Positions 34,932 through 43,926 of a stretch of 64,000 nucleotides of DNA are shown in pieces (the first letter of the stretch is position 1; each line of letters opens with the position of its first letter). The position numbers and the translations under genes were made by a program. The DNA is taken from the NCBI RefSeq assembly GCF_003119115.1, contig NZ_CP022364.1, forward strand, positions 1,202,501 through 1,266,500. Direction: 5' to 3'. Source of the DNA: Azospirillum sp. TSH58 (lineage in GTDB: Bacteria > Pseudomonadota > Alphaproteobacteria > Azospirillales > Azospirillaceae). Below the pieces are notes generated by a model. It worked only from the letters and a program-made list of their open reading frames with translations, ran no database searches and was not told the origin of the DNA.

Positions 34932-35585
34932 TCAGACCGCCGGAGGGGTGGCGGCCCCGTCCGTATCCGAGGACGCACCTTCGACGGCGGCGGGCGCGGC
35001 CCGCGCCTTCCTGACGCGCGGTTTGCGGACCGGCCGTGCGGGGGACGGGGCGTCCACCGGTTCGGCCACGCCCTCCACGCCCGAAGACTGGGTGGGGGTG
35101 GGCGTCGGCGCCTCCGCCGTCGCCGCGACCTTGTCCCGGTCCGCGCCCCTTTTCAGCACCTTGCTCTTGGAGAATCCGGACTCGCGCAGGGCCGTCTTCA
35201 ACTCCTCCCACGCCAGCCGGATTTCCGTGGCGAAGGCCCGCGCATCGTCGTCGCGGTGGGTGCGGAAATACTCCGCCGCCTCCCGCATCTGGGCCGGCAG
35301 GGTTTCCGCCCCGGCGCGCACCGCCTCGTTGCGCAGGCGGTTGTGGCGGCCGTCGAGATAGGTGAGGACCTCCGGCAGCTCCTCCGGCGTGCAGCTTCTC
35401 TGAAGCTTGTCGGTGATCACGGGCGCGGCCTTGTCGATCTTCCCGACCAGCTCCGACCGCCCGCGCTTCAGGTCCGGATCATAGACGGTGCGGATCACCT
35501 GGATCACGCGGCGCCGTTCGCGGAATTGCATGAATGCCTCCCAGCCGCTTCCCTCGGCGGACCCGATCCGCCGTTTCGTGGGCAT
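34932..35585 (-). CDS. hypothetical protein with basic Ala/Pro-rich tail
   Basis: A 217-residue soluble protein. Residues 10-150 are helical with charged surfaces (FRERRRVIQVIRTVYDPDLK, AAEYFRTHRDDDARAFATEI). The C-terminal 70 residues are a Pro/Thr then Arg/Lys/Ala tract (RKPRVRKARAAPAAVE) resembling nucleic-acid-binding histone-like tails. ATG 35585 was chosen; 35531 (MQFRERRR) is an alternative. Family not recognised. It is convergent with the repeat-containing ORF and shares direction with the aminotransferase gene. Confidence 0.7.
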   Translation of the reverse strand: MPTKRRIGSAEGSGWEAFMQFRERRRVIQVIRTVYDPDLKRGRSELVGKIDKAAPVITDKLQRSCTPEELPEVLTYLDGRHNRLRNEAVRAGAETLPAQMREAAEYFRTHRDDDARAFATEIRLAWEELKTALRESGFSKSKVLKRGADRDKVAATAEAPTPTPTQSSGVEGVAEPVDAPSPARPVRKPRVRKARAAPAAVEGASSDTDGAATPPAV

Positions 35586-35670
35586 CATGCCGCGGAGAGC
35601 GCCGCCCATCAAGCCGGTTTCCGGGCCGCATACCGCCCGGAAACCGGCATTCTGAAGCGACCGGCGCCGC

Positions 35671-36519
35671 TCAGCGGAAGGCGAATTCCCAATAGAGCGC
35701 CCGCGCCCGCGCCGCCAGGGGGCCGGGTTGCAGGGCGCGCTCCTCGACGCGGGTGACCGGCACCACCTTCGCGTAGTTGCCGGTCGAGAACACCTCGTCC
35801 GCCTCCAGAACGTCGCGGGCGCTCAGGGTGGCCTCCTCCACCGTCACCCCGTCGTCGCGCAGCAGGGCGATCACGCGCTGGCGGGTGATGCCGTTGAGGA
35901 AGGTGCCGTTGTGCACCGGCGTGCGCACCACCCCGTCCTTGGCGATGAACAGGTTGGCCGTGGCGAATTCCGCCACGCTGCCGATGGGGTCGAGCATGAT
36001 GGCGTTGTCGAAGCCGCGCTGCCGGGCCTCCTTCAGGGCCAGCCCGGCGTTGGGGTAGAGGCAGGCGGCCTTGGCCTCGGTCGGCGCCATGTCCGGCATC
36101 GGGCGGCGGCGGCTGGACAGGCAGGCGGTGAAGCCGGCGGCGCTGGGCAGCGGCGCCTCGTAGACCGACAGGACGAAGCGCGTGCTTTCCGCGTCGGGGG
36201 CGACGAAGCCCTCCTCCGCGTAGAACATGGGCCGGATGTACAGCTCGGCCTCCTTGGGGAAGCGGCGGATGCCGTCCCAGCACAGCTCCTCGATCTCCCC
36301 GGCGGTCAGCATGGGGGCGAGGCCCATCACCTGGGCGGAGCGCACGACGCGGGCGCAGTGGCGGTCGAGGTCGGGGGCCACGCCCTGGAAGGCGCGGGCG
36401 CCGTCGAAGACGACCGAAGACAGCCAGAGCGCGTGAGTCATCGGGCCGACGATGGCGGGGTTGCCCGCGATCCATTCGCCCTGGATGTAGCTCAACGCCT
36501 GACCGGCCGTGCTGCCCAT
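35671..36519 (-). CDS. branched-chain aminotransferase-like class IV PLP enzyme
   Basis: A 282-residue class IV aminotransferase. The lysine in ALKEARQRGFDNAIMLDP is the expected Schiff-base lysine region, followed by GSVAEFATANLFIAKDG and the phosphate-binding NGITRQRVIALL. Early residues HALWLSSVVFDGARAFQG match the family. It would interconvert leucine, isoleucine or valine with their 2-oxo acids using glutamate; related D-amino-acid transferases cannot be excluded. ATG 36519 has a GGGAGAAG ribosome site. Confidence 0.85.
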   Translation of the reverse strand: MGSTAGQALSYIQGEWIAGNPAIVGPMTHALWLSSVVFDGARAFQGVAPDLDRHCARVVRSAQVMGLAPMLTAGEIEELCWDGIRRFPKEAELYIRPMFYAEEGFVAPDAESTRFVLSVYEAPLPSAAGFTACLSSRRRPMPDMAPTEAKAACLYPNAGLALKEARQRGFDNAIMLDPIGSVAEFATANLFIAKDGVVRTPVHNGTFLNGITRQRVIALLRDDGVTVEEATLSARDVLEADEVFSTGNYAKVVPVTRVEERALQPGPLAARARALYWEFAFR

Positions 36520-36672
36520 GATCTTCTCCCTTTGTGGCTTCGGGTTGGTTCTATCCGGATGGTTCGCTCCCTCGAAAAGCATACCCCCTCATCGCCGCCG
36601 GTCAACCTGCGCAGACGGGCCGGCCGGACGGTTGATGCAGGACACCCTCACCACACCGGGAGCGACCGACCC

Positions 36673-36876
36673 ATGGGCTGGACCTATTCGAGCGCCTTTC
36701 CGCAGCCGCTGCGCGCGGCCCCGCCCTTCCCGCCGCCGGGCCAGGACGTTCCCACCCCGGGGCCCCTGACCGACAACCCGGACCTGCCGACCCCCGGCCC
36801 GCAGGAGGACATGCCCTCCCCCCTGCCCAACGACGACCTGCCGCCCTCCCGGCCCACCGATCCGGACTTCGCGTAG
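36673..36876 (+). CDS. small Pro-rich hypothetical protein
   Basis: A 67-residue ORF with 20 or so prolines in repeated PTPGP/DLPxP units (DVPTPGPLTDNPDLPTPGP). A GGGAG sequence precedes ATG 36673. No cysteines and no membrane segment. It ends just before a bidirectional terminator. Coding is plausible but unproven. Confidence 0.5.
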   Translation: MGWTYSSAFPQPLRAAPPFPPPGQDVPTPGPLTDNPDLPTPGPQEDMPSPLPNDDLPPSRPTDPDFA

Positions 36877-36904
36877 GCCGACGCGCCGCCGAAAGGCCAA
36901 AGCA

Positions 36905-36938
36905 AACGGGGCGCCCCCTTGCGGAGGCGCCCCGTTTT
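36905..36938. terminator. bidirectional terminator after sdhB
   Basis: AACGGGGCGCC / GGCGCCCCGTT stem with a 9-12 base loop, TTTTT on the plus side and AAAC on the other. It separates the convergent small gene and the sdh operon. Confidence 0.8.
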
Positions 36939-36963
36939 TCATCGGTGAACCGCAGCGGACGGA

Positions 36964-37740
36964 TCAGCGGCGCTGAACCATCAGCTTCTTGATCTCGGCG
37001 ATGGCCTTGGCCGGGTTGAGGCCCTTCGGGCACGCCTTGGTGCAGTTCATGATGGTGTGGCAGCGGTAGAGGCGGAACGGGTCCTCGAGGTTGTCGAGGC
37101 GCTCGCCCGTCATCTCGTCGCGGCTGTCCACGATCCAGCGGTAGGCCTGGAGCAGGATCGACGGGCCGAGGTAGCGGTCGCCGTTCCACCAGTAGCTGGG
37201 GCAGGAGGTCGAGCAGCAGAAGCACAGGATGCACTCGTAGAGGCCGTCCAGCTTGGCGCGGTCCTCCGGCGACTGCAGGCGCTCGCGGCTCGGGGCCGGC
37301 GACTGCGACTGCAGCCACGGCTTGATCGAGGCGAGCTGGGCGTAGATGTGCTTCAGGTCGGGGACGAGATCCTTCACCACCGGCATGTGCGGCAGCGGAT
37401 AGATCTTGACGTCGCCCTTCACCTCCTCGATGGCCTTCAGGCAGGCCAGCGTGTTGGTGCCGTCGATGTTCATCGCGCAGGACCCGCAGATGCCCTCGCG
37501 GCAGCTCCGTCGGAAGGTCAGGGTCGAGTCGATGTTGTTCTTGATGTAGATGATCGCGTCCAGGATCATCGGGCCGAACTTGTCGAGGTCGACGACATAG
37601 GTGTCGACCCGCGGGTTCTGCCCGTCATCCGGCGACCAGCGGTAGATCTTGAAGGTCTTCGCCCGCTTGGCGCCGCTGGCGGCGTTGATGGTCTTGCCGA
37701 CGCCGACCTTCGAATTGGCGGGCAGGTTGAATTCGACCAT
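36964..37740 (-). CDS. sdhB: succinate dehydrogenase iron-sulfur subunit
   Basis: A 258-residue subunit of complex II. The [2Fe-2S] site is [21 protein letters not shown]; the [4Fe-4S] and [3Fe-4S] sites are [17 protein letters not shown] and [17 protein letters not shown]. It carries electrons from the SdhA FAD to quinone at SdhCD. Last gene of sdhCDAB, 30 bases after sdhA. Confidence 0.97.
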   Translation of the reverse strand: MVEFNLPANSKVGVGKTINAASGAKRAKTFKIYRWSPDDGQNPRVDTYVVDLDKFGPMILDAIIYIKNNIDSTLTFRRSCREGICGSCAMNIDGTNTLACLKAIEEVKGDVKIYPLPHMPVVKDLVPDLKHIYAQLASIKPWLQSQSPAPSRERLQSPEDRAKLDGLYECILCFCCSTSCPSYWWNGDRYLGPSILLQAYRWIVDSRDEMTGERLDNLEDPFRLYRCHTIMNCTKACPKGLNPAKAIAEIKKLMVQRR

Positions 37741-37770
37741 GGTTCGTATCCTTGCCTTGCTCTTGCCGCC

Positions 37771-39552
37771 TTAGTAGACGCGGGCCTTGGGCGGGAACAC
37801 CTGCACCTCGTCGGTCAGGGTGTAGAGATGGACCGGGCGGTACCCGATCTTCGTCTCGCCCTTGTCCGACACCTCGATGACGGTGTGCTTCATCCAGTTC
37901 TCGTCGTCGCGGTCCGGATAGTCCTCGCGGGCGTGGGCGCCGCGGCTCTCCGGCCGGTTCTTCGCCGAGTGGAGCGTGGCGACCGCCTGGTACAGCAGGT
38001 TGTCCAGCTCGATGGCTTCGACGAGGTCGGAGTTCCAGACCAGCGAACGGTCGCTGATCGCCATGTCGCTCTTCTTGGCGAAGGTCTGGTCGATGAGCTT
38101 GACGCCCTCCTCCAGCACCTCGCCGGTGCGGAAGACCGCGCAGTTGTTCTGCATGGTCCGCTGCATCTCCAGGCGGAGCTCCGACGACTTGATGGAGCCC
38201 TTGGCGTTGCGGATCCGGTCGAAGCGCTCCAGCGCGACGTCGGTCGCGGCGGCGGACGACGACACCGACTTGCCCTTCTCGACGATCTCGGCGGCGCGGA
38301 TGGCCGCCGAACGGCCGAACACCACGAGGTCGAGCAGCGAGTTGGAGCCGAGACGGTTCGCACCGTGCACCGACACGCAGGCCGCCTCGCCGATGGCCAT
38401 CAGGCCGGGCACCACGCGATCCGGATCCTCGGCGGTCGGGTTGACCACCTCGCAACGGAAGTTGGTGGGGATGCCGCCCATGTTGTAGTGCACCGTCGGT
38501 AGAACCGGGATCGGTTCCTTGGTGACGTCCACGCCGGCGAAGATCTTGGCCGTCTCGGCGATGCCGGGCAAGCGCTGGTGGATGATCTCCGGCGGCAGGT
38601 GCTCCAGGTGCAGGTGGATGTGGTCCTTGTGCTCACCGACGCCGCGGCCCTCGCGGATCTCGATGGTCATCGAGCGGGACACCACGTCGCGCGAGGCGAG
38701 GTCCTTGGCCGACGGCGCGTAGCGCTCCATGAAGCGCTCGCCGTTGGAGTTGGTGAGGTAGCCGCCCTCGCCGCGCACGCCCTCGGTGATGAGGCAGCCG
38801 GAGCCGTAGATGCCGGTCGGGTGGAACTGCACGAACTCCATGTCCTGCAGCGGCAGGCCGGCGCGCAGCACCATGCCGCCGCCGTCGCCCGTGCAGGTGT
38901 GGGCCGAGGTGGCGGAGAAGTAGGCACGGCCGTAGCCGCCGGTCGCCAGCACGACGAGCTGGGCGCGGAAGCGGTGGATGGTGCCGTCGTCGAGGTTCCA
39001 GGCCACCACGCCCTTGCAGACGCCGTCCTCCATGATGAGGTCCAGCGCGAAATACTCGACGAAGAACTCCGCCTCGTGCTTCAGCGACTGCTGGTAGAGG
39101 GTGTGCAGGATGGCGTGGCCGGTGCGGTCGGCGGCGGCACAGGTGCGGTAGGCCTGCTGCTTGCCGTAATGGGCGGTCATGCCGCCGAAGGCGCGCTGGT
39201 AGATCTTGCCTTCCGGCGTGCGCGAGAAGGGCACGCCGTAGTGCTCCAGCTCGATGATCGCCGGGATGGCCTCGCGGCACATGTACTCGATGGCGTCCTG
39301 GTCGCCCAGCCAGTCCGACCCCTTGACGGTGTCGTACATGTGGAAGCGCCAGTCGTCCTCGCTCATGTTGCCGAGCGCCGCCGAGATGCCGCCCTGGGCG
39401 GCCACGGTGTGCGAGCGGGTCGGGAAGACCTTGGTGATGCACGCCGTCTTCAGGCCCTTCTCGGCCATGCCGAAGGTGGCGCGCAGGCCCGCACCGCCGG
39501 CACCGACGACGACGACGTCATAGGAATGATCGATAATATCGTAGGCGGCCAT
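37771..39552 (-). CDS. sdhA: succinate dehydrogenase flavoprotein subunit
   Basis: A 593-residue flavoprotein that oxidises succinate to fumarate. FAD motif [20 protein letters not shown]; covalent-FAD His in SHTVAAQGG; active-site [15 protein letters not shown] and [13 protein letters not shown]-terminal [21 protein letters not shown]. Length is normal. Six bases separate its start from the sdhD stop. Confidence 0.98.
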   Translation of the reverse strand: MAAYDIIDHSYDVVVVGAGGAGLRATFGMAEKGLKTACITKVFPTRSHTVAAQGGISAALGNMSEDDWRFHMYDTVKGSDWLGDQDAIEYMCREAIPAIIELEHYGVPFSRTPEGKIYQRAFGGMTAHYGKQQAYRTCAAADRTGHAILHTLYQQSLKHEAEFFVEYFALDLIMEDGVCKGVVAWNLDDGTIHRFRAQLVVLATGGYGRAYFSATSAHTCTGDGGGMVLRAGLPLQDMEFVQFHPTGIYGSGCLITEGVRGEGGYLTNSNGERFMERYAPSAKDLASRDVVSRSMTIEIREGRGVGEHKDHIHLHLEHLPPEIIHQRLPGIAETAKIFAGVDVTKEPIPVLPTVHYNMGGIPTNFRCEVVNPTAEDPDRVVPGLMAIGEAACVSVHGANRLGSNSLLDLVVFGRSAAIRAAEIVEKGKSVSSSAAATDVALERFDRIRNAKGSIKSSELRLEMQRTMQNNCAVFRTGEVLEEGVKLIDQTFAKKSDMAISDRSLVWNSDLVEAIELDNLLYQAVATLHSAKNRPESRGAHAREDYPDRDDENWMKHTVIEVSDKGETKIGYRPVHLYTLTDEVQVFPPKARVY

Positions 39553-39558
39553 GGCTCG

Positions 39559-39954
39559 TCAGGCTCCGAACGAAATCTTGAGGACGGCGATGACGCAGGC
39601 GGCACCCAGCACGAAGCACAGGGCTTTCACGGCCAGGATGCTCAGGATCTTCGCCATCTCATTGTGCACGTAGTCCTCGATCACCACCTGCAGCCCGGCC
39701 TGGGCGTGGTGGAAGGTGACCACGGCGGTCAGCACCATCATCAGCGCCGAGAAGGGCGACTTGAGCCACGCGACGAAGGCCGCGTGGTCGGCGCCGAGAT
39801 GGCGGATCACCCCGAAGACGAACCAGACGGTCAGCGGAACCAGGGCGATGGCGGTCACGCGCTGGTGCCACCAATGCTCGGTGCCGTGCTTGGCGGAGCC
39901 CAGGCCGCGCGCGATCTGCAGCGGCGAGCGGAGGGTCTTGCTGTTGGACGCCAT
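39559..39954 (-). CDS. sdhD: succinate dehydrogenase membrane anchor subunit D
   Basis: A 131-residue protein with three membrane helices. The opening GTEHWWHQRVTAIALVPLTV and FHHAQAGLQVVIEDYVHNE (heme-proximal and quinone-site region) are typical for alphaproteobacterial SdhD. It anchors SdhAB with SdhC and helps bind heme b and ubiquinone. Confidence 0.95.
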   Translation of the reverse strand: MASNSKTLRSPLQIARGLGSAKHGTEHWWHQRVTAIALVPLTVWFVFGVIRHLGADHAAFVAWLKSPFSALMMVLTAVVTFHHAQAGLQVVIEDYVHNEMAKILSILAVKALCFVLGAACVIAVLKISFGA

Positions 39955-39965
39955 GTCTTCTCTCC

Positions 39966-40355
39966 TCACCACACGGCCAGGCCGATGATCCAGGTCAGCA
40001 CGGTCAGCACGGCCGCCGCACCGATGACGATCTGGTTGCCGCGCTCGGCCTCGCTCAGCTCGAACGACTTGCCGGCGTCCCACACGAGATGCCGGATGCC
40101 GTTGCACAGGTGATAGTAGAGCGCCAGCGACCAGCCGAACATCAGCAGCAGCCCGAAGAAGGAGCCGATGAAATGCTGCGCGCGCTCGTACGCGGCGGGG
40201 CTGGTGGCGGCGGCGACCAGCCACCAGGTCAGCAGAAGGGTGCCGACGGCCAGCCCCACGCCCGTGATGCGGTGCGTGATGGACAGGAGCGCAGTCCTGG
40301 GGAGTTTGTAGACTTGCAGATGCGGAGAGAGCGGCCGACCGCTGCCGTTTGCCAT
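39966..40355 (-). CDS. sdhC: succinate dehydrogenase cytochrome b556 subunit C
   Basis: A 129-residue three-helix membrane protein. SPHLQVYKLP and SITHRITG are the family signature; the heme-ligand His is in LYYHLCNGIRHLVWD. ATG 40355 opens the sdhCDAB operon. The 248 bases upstream should carry the operon promoter. Confidence 0.95.
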   Translation of the reverse strand: MANGSGRPLSPHLQVYKLPRTALLSITHRITGVGLAVGTLLLTWWLVAAATSPAAYERAQHFIGSFFGLLLMFGWSLALYYHLCNGIRHLVWDAGKSFELSEAERGNQIVIGAAAVLTVLTWIIGLAVW

Positions 40356-40603
40356 TGCGTCGTCCTCAGTTCGGCGACCGGTCGCGGCAAGGAGGGCTGT
40401 TGCCGCGACGGCGGGTGATGCGAGACCGAAAGTTTTAAGCCCTGCTGTGTTTGGCGATTGAATTACGCCTCTACCGCACACGAGTCAACGGCAGGGACTT
40501 GGCCGTGGCCAAAATGGCGCACCGCGGGAAGTGCCTGAAAACTAACGGGCTTTGCTGCAGCTGGTATTACCAGGGCCGAAACCCGGTTTCGCCGTTCAGC
40601 CTA

Positions 40604-40867
40604 TTACTTGTCGAAGCGGCGAACATTCTCCACCATCATCGAATACATCTGGGTAATCAGCTCCGCCGGACGCAGCCGGCCGAAGGGGATGTTCTCCTTG
40701 GCCCACTCCACCAGCCCCTCGGGCGGGCGGACCGGAGCGACCTCGTAGCCGGCCTTCTTCAGCGCGTTCATCACCGAGCGGGCCTGCTTGGTGTAGTCCT
40801 CGTTGAAGAAGGACTTGTCCGCGTCCTTGATCGCCTTGGCGATGATGTCTTCGAGCGGAGTGGGCAT
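40604..40867 (-). CDS. small conserved hypothetical protein
   Basis: An 87-residue soluble protein: MPTPLEDIIAKAIKDADKSF, then NEDYTKQARSVMNALKKAGY and RPAELITQMYSMMVENVRR. Two to three amphipathic helices are likely. I recall near-identical proteins in related Rhodospirillales, but none with a known function. It stands between the sdh operon and the divergent asd-like gene. Confidence 0.75.
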   Translation of the reverse strand: MPTPLEDIIAKAIKDADKSFFNEDYTKQARSVMNALKKAGYEVAPVRPPEGLVEWAKENIPFGRLRPAELITQMYSMMVENVRRFDK

Positions 40868-40999
40868 GCCCCGGAGTGCCGGTCGCGGTCGTTCGTGATA
40901 GGGCGCACACGGTGTCACAACGCGGGCGCTGTTGCAATTCCATTGGGAACCGCATACCTCAAGCCCTCTTCGCACCGTATATCACAGGGATTAACCGCC

Positions 41000-42019
41000 A
41001 TGGGCTACACAGTCGCGGTCGTCGGCGCCACCGGCAACGTCGGACGGGAAATGCTGGCCACCCTCGCCGACCGCCGGTTCCCGGCCGACGCGGTGATCGC
41101 CCTGGCCGCCGACAGCGCGGTCGGCAAGGAGGTGTCCTTCGGCGAGGACGAGGTGCTGAAGGTCCAGGACGTCGCCCGCTTCGACTTCAAGGGCGTGGAC
41201 ATCGCGCTGTTCGCCGCGGACGCCAAGGTCTCGGCGGCCCACGCGCCGCGCGCCGCCGCCGCGGGCGCCGTGGTGATCGACGCCAGCCCGCAGTTCCGCA
41301 TGGACCCCGACGTCCCGCTGGTGGTCCCGGAGGTCAACGCCGACGCGCTCGCCGGCTACGCGAAGAAGAACATCGTCGCCAGCCCCGGCGGCGCGGCCAT
41401 CCTGCTGGCCATGGCGCTGAAGCCCCTGCACGAGCAGGTCACGGTGAGCCGCGTCGTGGTCTCCACCTACCAGGCGGCCTCGGACGCCGGCAAGGAGGGC
41501 ATGGACGAGCTGTTCAGCCAGACCCGCGCCATCTACGTCAACGACCCGGTGCAGAAGTCCGTCTTCTCCAAGCAGATCGCCTTCAACGTCATCCCGCACA
41601 TCGGCCCCTTCATGGAGGACGGCGCGACGCGGGACGAGTGGGCGATGAACGTCGAGACGAAGAAGATCCTCGACCCCAAGATCAAGGTGAGCGCGACCTG
41701 CGTCCGCGTCCCCGTCTTCATCGGTCATTCCGCCGCGATCACCGTCGAGTGCGTGGAGCCGGTGACCGCCGAGGAGGCCCGCCGCATCCTGCGCAAGGCG
41801 CCGGGCATGCAGGTGATCGACCAGCAGGAGAACGACGGCTACATCACCCCGGTCGAGGTCGCCGGCGACGATCCGGTCTTCGTCAGCCGCATCCGCGAGG
41901 ACTACACGGTGGACAACGGCCTGTCCTTCTGGGCGTCCACCGACAACCTGCGCAAGGGCGCCGCGCTCAACGCGGTGCAGATCGCCGAGCTGCTGGCGAA
42001 GGAGTATCTCGACGCGTGA
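41000..42019 (+). CDS. aspartate-semialdehyde dehydrogenase paralogue lacking the catalytic Cys
   Basis: A 339-residue protein of the ASADH family, which makes aspartate 4-semialdehyde for lysine, threonine and methionine. NADP-binding VVGATGNVGREML is intact, as are Gln in STYQAASDAGKEGMDEL and the Arg/His pair in RVPVFIGHSAA. The nucleophile motif NPNC(S/T) is replaced by SPGGA: residues 128-131 read S-P-G-G, with codon 41390-41392 encoding Gly131 instead of Cys. The reading frame and length are normal. Without the thiol the standard phosphorylating reaction should fail, so this may be an inactive regulatory paralogue; a functional asd would be needed elsewhere. Confidence 0.85.
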   Translation: MGYTVAVVGATGNVGREMLATLADRRFPADAVIALAADSAVGKEVSFGEDEVLKVQDVARFDFKGVDIALFAADAKVSAAHAPRAAAAGAVVIDASPQFRMDPDVPLVVPEVNADALAGYAKKNIVASPGGAAILLAMALKPLHEQVTVSRVVVSTYQAASDAGKEGMDELFSQTRAIYVNDPVQKSVFSKQIAFNVIPHIGPFMEDGATRDEWAMNVETKKILDPKIKVSATCVRVPVFIGHSAAITVECVEPVTAEEARRILRKAPGMQVIDQQENDGYITPVEVAGDDPVFVSRIREDYTVDNGLSFWASTDNLRKGAALNAVQIAELLAKEYLDA

Positions 42020-42510
42020 TCCCGATCCGCTCCTCCCGCCCGGACGACGCCCCGGCGCTGTTCGCCGTCTGGCTCGCCGCGGTGCGCAGCACGCACGACT
42101 TCCTGAGCGAGGAGGACATCGGTTTCTACGCCGACCTCGTGCGCGACCAGTATCTTCCGGCGGCAGCGCTTCTGGTCGCCGTGGACGGTGACGACCGGCC
42201 GGTCGGCTTCCTGGGCATGACCGGGCGGAAGATCGACACGCTGTTCGTCGATCCGGCGTGGCACGGCCGGGGGATCGGCCGCGCCCTGGTCGCCCGCGCG
42301 CTGGAAGGCGGACCGGAGCTGACGGTCGATGTGAACGAGCAGAACGGCGCCGCCCGGGCCTTCTATCGGCGTCTCGGTTTCCGGGAGGTCGGGCGGTCCG
42401 CGCTGGACGACAGCGGCCGCCCGTTCCCCTTGCTGCATCTGACCCTTGATGGCTTGTCCTCAATGGCTCCGGACGAAGCGACCCGACCGGAGCCTGAAGG
42501 GCTTACTTGA
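42016..42510 (+). CDS. GNAT family N-acetyltransferase
   Basis: A 164-residue acetyltransferase. Acetyl-CoA binding is shown by DTLFVDPAWHGRGIGRALVA, and DVNEQNGAARAFYRRLGFRE closes the fold. The GTG start (42016) overlaps the preceding stop as GTGA, so it is translationally coupled to the ASADH-like gene. It resembles YjaB/ElaA-type enzymes. Acceptor unknown; coupling suggests a possible link to the odd ASADH paralogue. Its 3' end overlaps the convergent dehydrogenase gene by 8 bases. Confidence 0.85.
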   Translation: MIPIRSSRPDDAPALFAVWLAAVRSTHDFLSEEDIGFYADLVRDQYLPAAALLVAVDGDDRPVGFLGMTGRKIDTLFVDPAWHGRGIGRALVARALEGGPELTVDVNEQNGAARAFYRRLGFREVGRSALDDSGRPFPLLHLTLDGLSSMAPDEATRPEPEGLT

Positions 42511-43381
42511 CGAACAGCCGGTACAGGGCGGAGTGGTCCAGCCCGCCGTCGCCCTGTTCGGCCAGCAACTCGAACAGCTCCAGGCTGAGGCCCAGCGCGG
42601 GAAGCTGGATGCCGGACTGCTCCGCCAGTTCCTCCGCCTGTTTCAGGTCCTTGATCTGGGTGACCACGCGGCCGCCCGGCGTGAAGTCGCCGGAGACCAT
42701 GCGCTGGCCGTGCAGCTCCAGGATGCGCGACTCGGCGAAGCCGCCGCGGATGGCGTCGCGGACCTTGCCCGGCTCCACCCCCGCCGCCTTGGCCAGCGCC
42801 AGCGCCTCGGCCACCGCGCCGATGCTCAGCGCGACGATCACCTGATTCGCCATCTTGGCGACCTGCCCGGCCCCGCTGTCACCGACATGGGTGATGCGCT
42901 GGCCCATCGCCTGGAACAGCGGCAGGGCGCGGGCGAAGGCCTCCTCCGTGCCGCCGGCCATGATGGTCAGGGTGCCGGCCTCCGCCGCCACCGTGCCGCC
43001 GGACACCGGGGCGTCGACCCAGTCCGCGCCCTTGGCGCGGACGGCCTCGGCCAGCTTGCGGGTCGCCCCGACCGCCGTGGTGCCCATGTCGATGACGAGA
43101 TGGCCGGGCCGCAGCGCCTCGATCAGGGCCGCGGCCACCGCCTCCACCGCCACCGTGTCCGACAGCATCAGAACGATGGCATCGGCGCGGGCGGCGACCT
43201 CGGCGGGAGAAGCGGCGGGGCTCATGCCCTCGCCGGCCAGCTCCTCGACCGGGCCGGGGCTGCGGCTGCTGATCACCAGGGCCGCGCCGGCCTTCGCCAG
43301 ATTGCGGGCCATGGGCCGGCCCATCAGGCCCAGCCCGATGAAGCCGACCGTCCGCCCCGCCAGACCCGTCCGTCCGGTCAT
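42503..43381 (-). CDS. beta-hydroxyacid dehydrogenase (3-hydroxyisobutyrate/tartronate semialdehyde type)
   Basis: A 292-residue NAD(P)-dependent enzyme. Rossmann motif VGFIGLGLMGRPMARNLAKA; substrate motif DAPVSGGTVAAEAGTLTIMA; catalytic lysine region GAGQVAKMANQVIV; C-terminal KDLKQAEELAEQSG. These define 3-hydroxyisobutyrate dehydrogenase, 2-hydroxy-3-oxopropionate reductase and related enzymes; sequence alone does not separate them. Start 43381 lies 11 bases after the TerB-like gene's stop. Confidence 0.9.
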   Translation of the reverse strand: MTGRTGLAGRTVGFIGLGLMGRPMARNLAKAGAALVISSRSPGPVEELAGEGMSPAASPAEVAARADAIVLMLSDTVAVEAVAAALIEALRPGHLVIDMGTTAVGATRKLAEAVRAKGADWVDAPVSGGTVAAEAGTLTIMAGGTEEAFARALPLFQAMGQRITHVGDSGAGQVAKMANQVIVALSIGAVAEALALAKAAGVEPGKVRDAIRGGFAESRILELHGQRMVSGDFTPGGRVVTQIKDLKQAEELAEQSGIQLPALGLSLELFELLAEQGDGGLDHSALYRLFVK

Positions 43382-43392
43382 GTCGCGGTCCG

Positions 43393-43797
43393 TCACAGGC
43401 GGGTGTGGCGCGCCCGCGCGCCGCGTTCGATGGCGGCGGCGCACAGCCGGTCCACGCCCAGCTTGTGCCGGATCAGCTCCAGCATCCGCAGCTCCTCCTG
43501 CGAGGCCGACGGGTCCGCCGCGGCGATGTCGCAGGCGAGCGCGTAGGCGGTTTCGGACAGCTTGGACGGAATCGCCTCCTTGACGATCTGGAGCGTCGTC
43601 TCCAGCCCGTCGGCGTCGGCCAGCAGGCCGGAGCATTCGCGGGTCACGTCGGTCAGCCGGTCGATGTCGAAATCCTTGAAGATCGGCAGGTAGCGGACGT
43701 TCTCGCCGATGGCCTCAAGCTCCGCGTCCGTCATGTCGCCGTCGCACGCCGACACCAGCACCATGACGTAGATGAGCGCGCTGTGGTGGTTGATCAT
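43393..43797 (-). CDS. TerB-family protein
   Basis: A 134-residue all-helical protein with the TerB/DjlA-N acidic helix pattern: ALIYVMVLVSACDGDMTDAE at the start and AYALACDIAAADPSASQEEL later, each with an Asp-rich metal-binding-like loop. Named after tellurite resistance, the domain's usual role outside ter operons is unclear. Same strand as the dehydrogenase, probably co-transcribed. Confidence 0.85.
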   Translation of the reverse strand: MINHHSALIYVMVLVSACDGDMTDAELEAIGENVRYLPIFKDFDIDRLTDVTRECSGLLADADGLETTLQIVKEAIPSKLSETAYALACDIAAADPSASQEELRMLELIRHKLGVDRLCAAAIERGARARHTRL

Positions 43798-43926
43798 CGA
43801 AACTCCTGCGGAAAAAGGGCCCCGCCCAATCTTGCCCGCCCCCCGCGCGCCGTCAAGGGAGCCATGTCTCCGACGGAAGGGTGGGTCCCTCGACAGGAGA
43901 CGGGCTGCCCCTTAAGGTCGGGCCCC

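Noticed and set aside
34580..34978. Minus-strand ORF opposite the 18-base repeats
   Set aside because: It encodes a repeated EKGQIFEKDQ-type tail produced by the DNA repeat, lacks a good start, and overlaps the end of the convergent gene.
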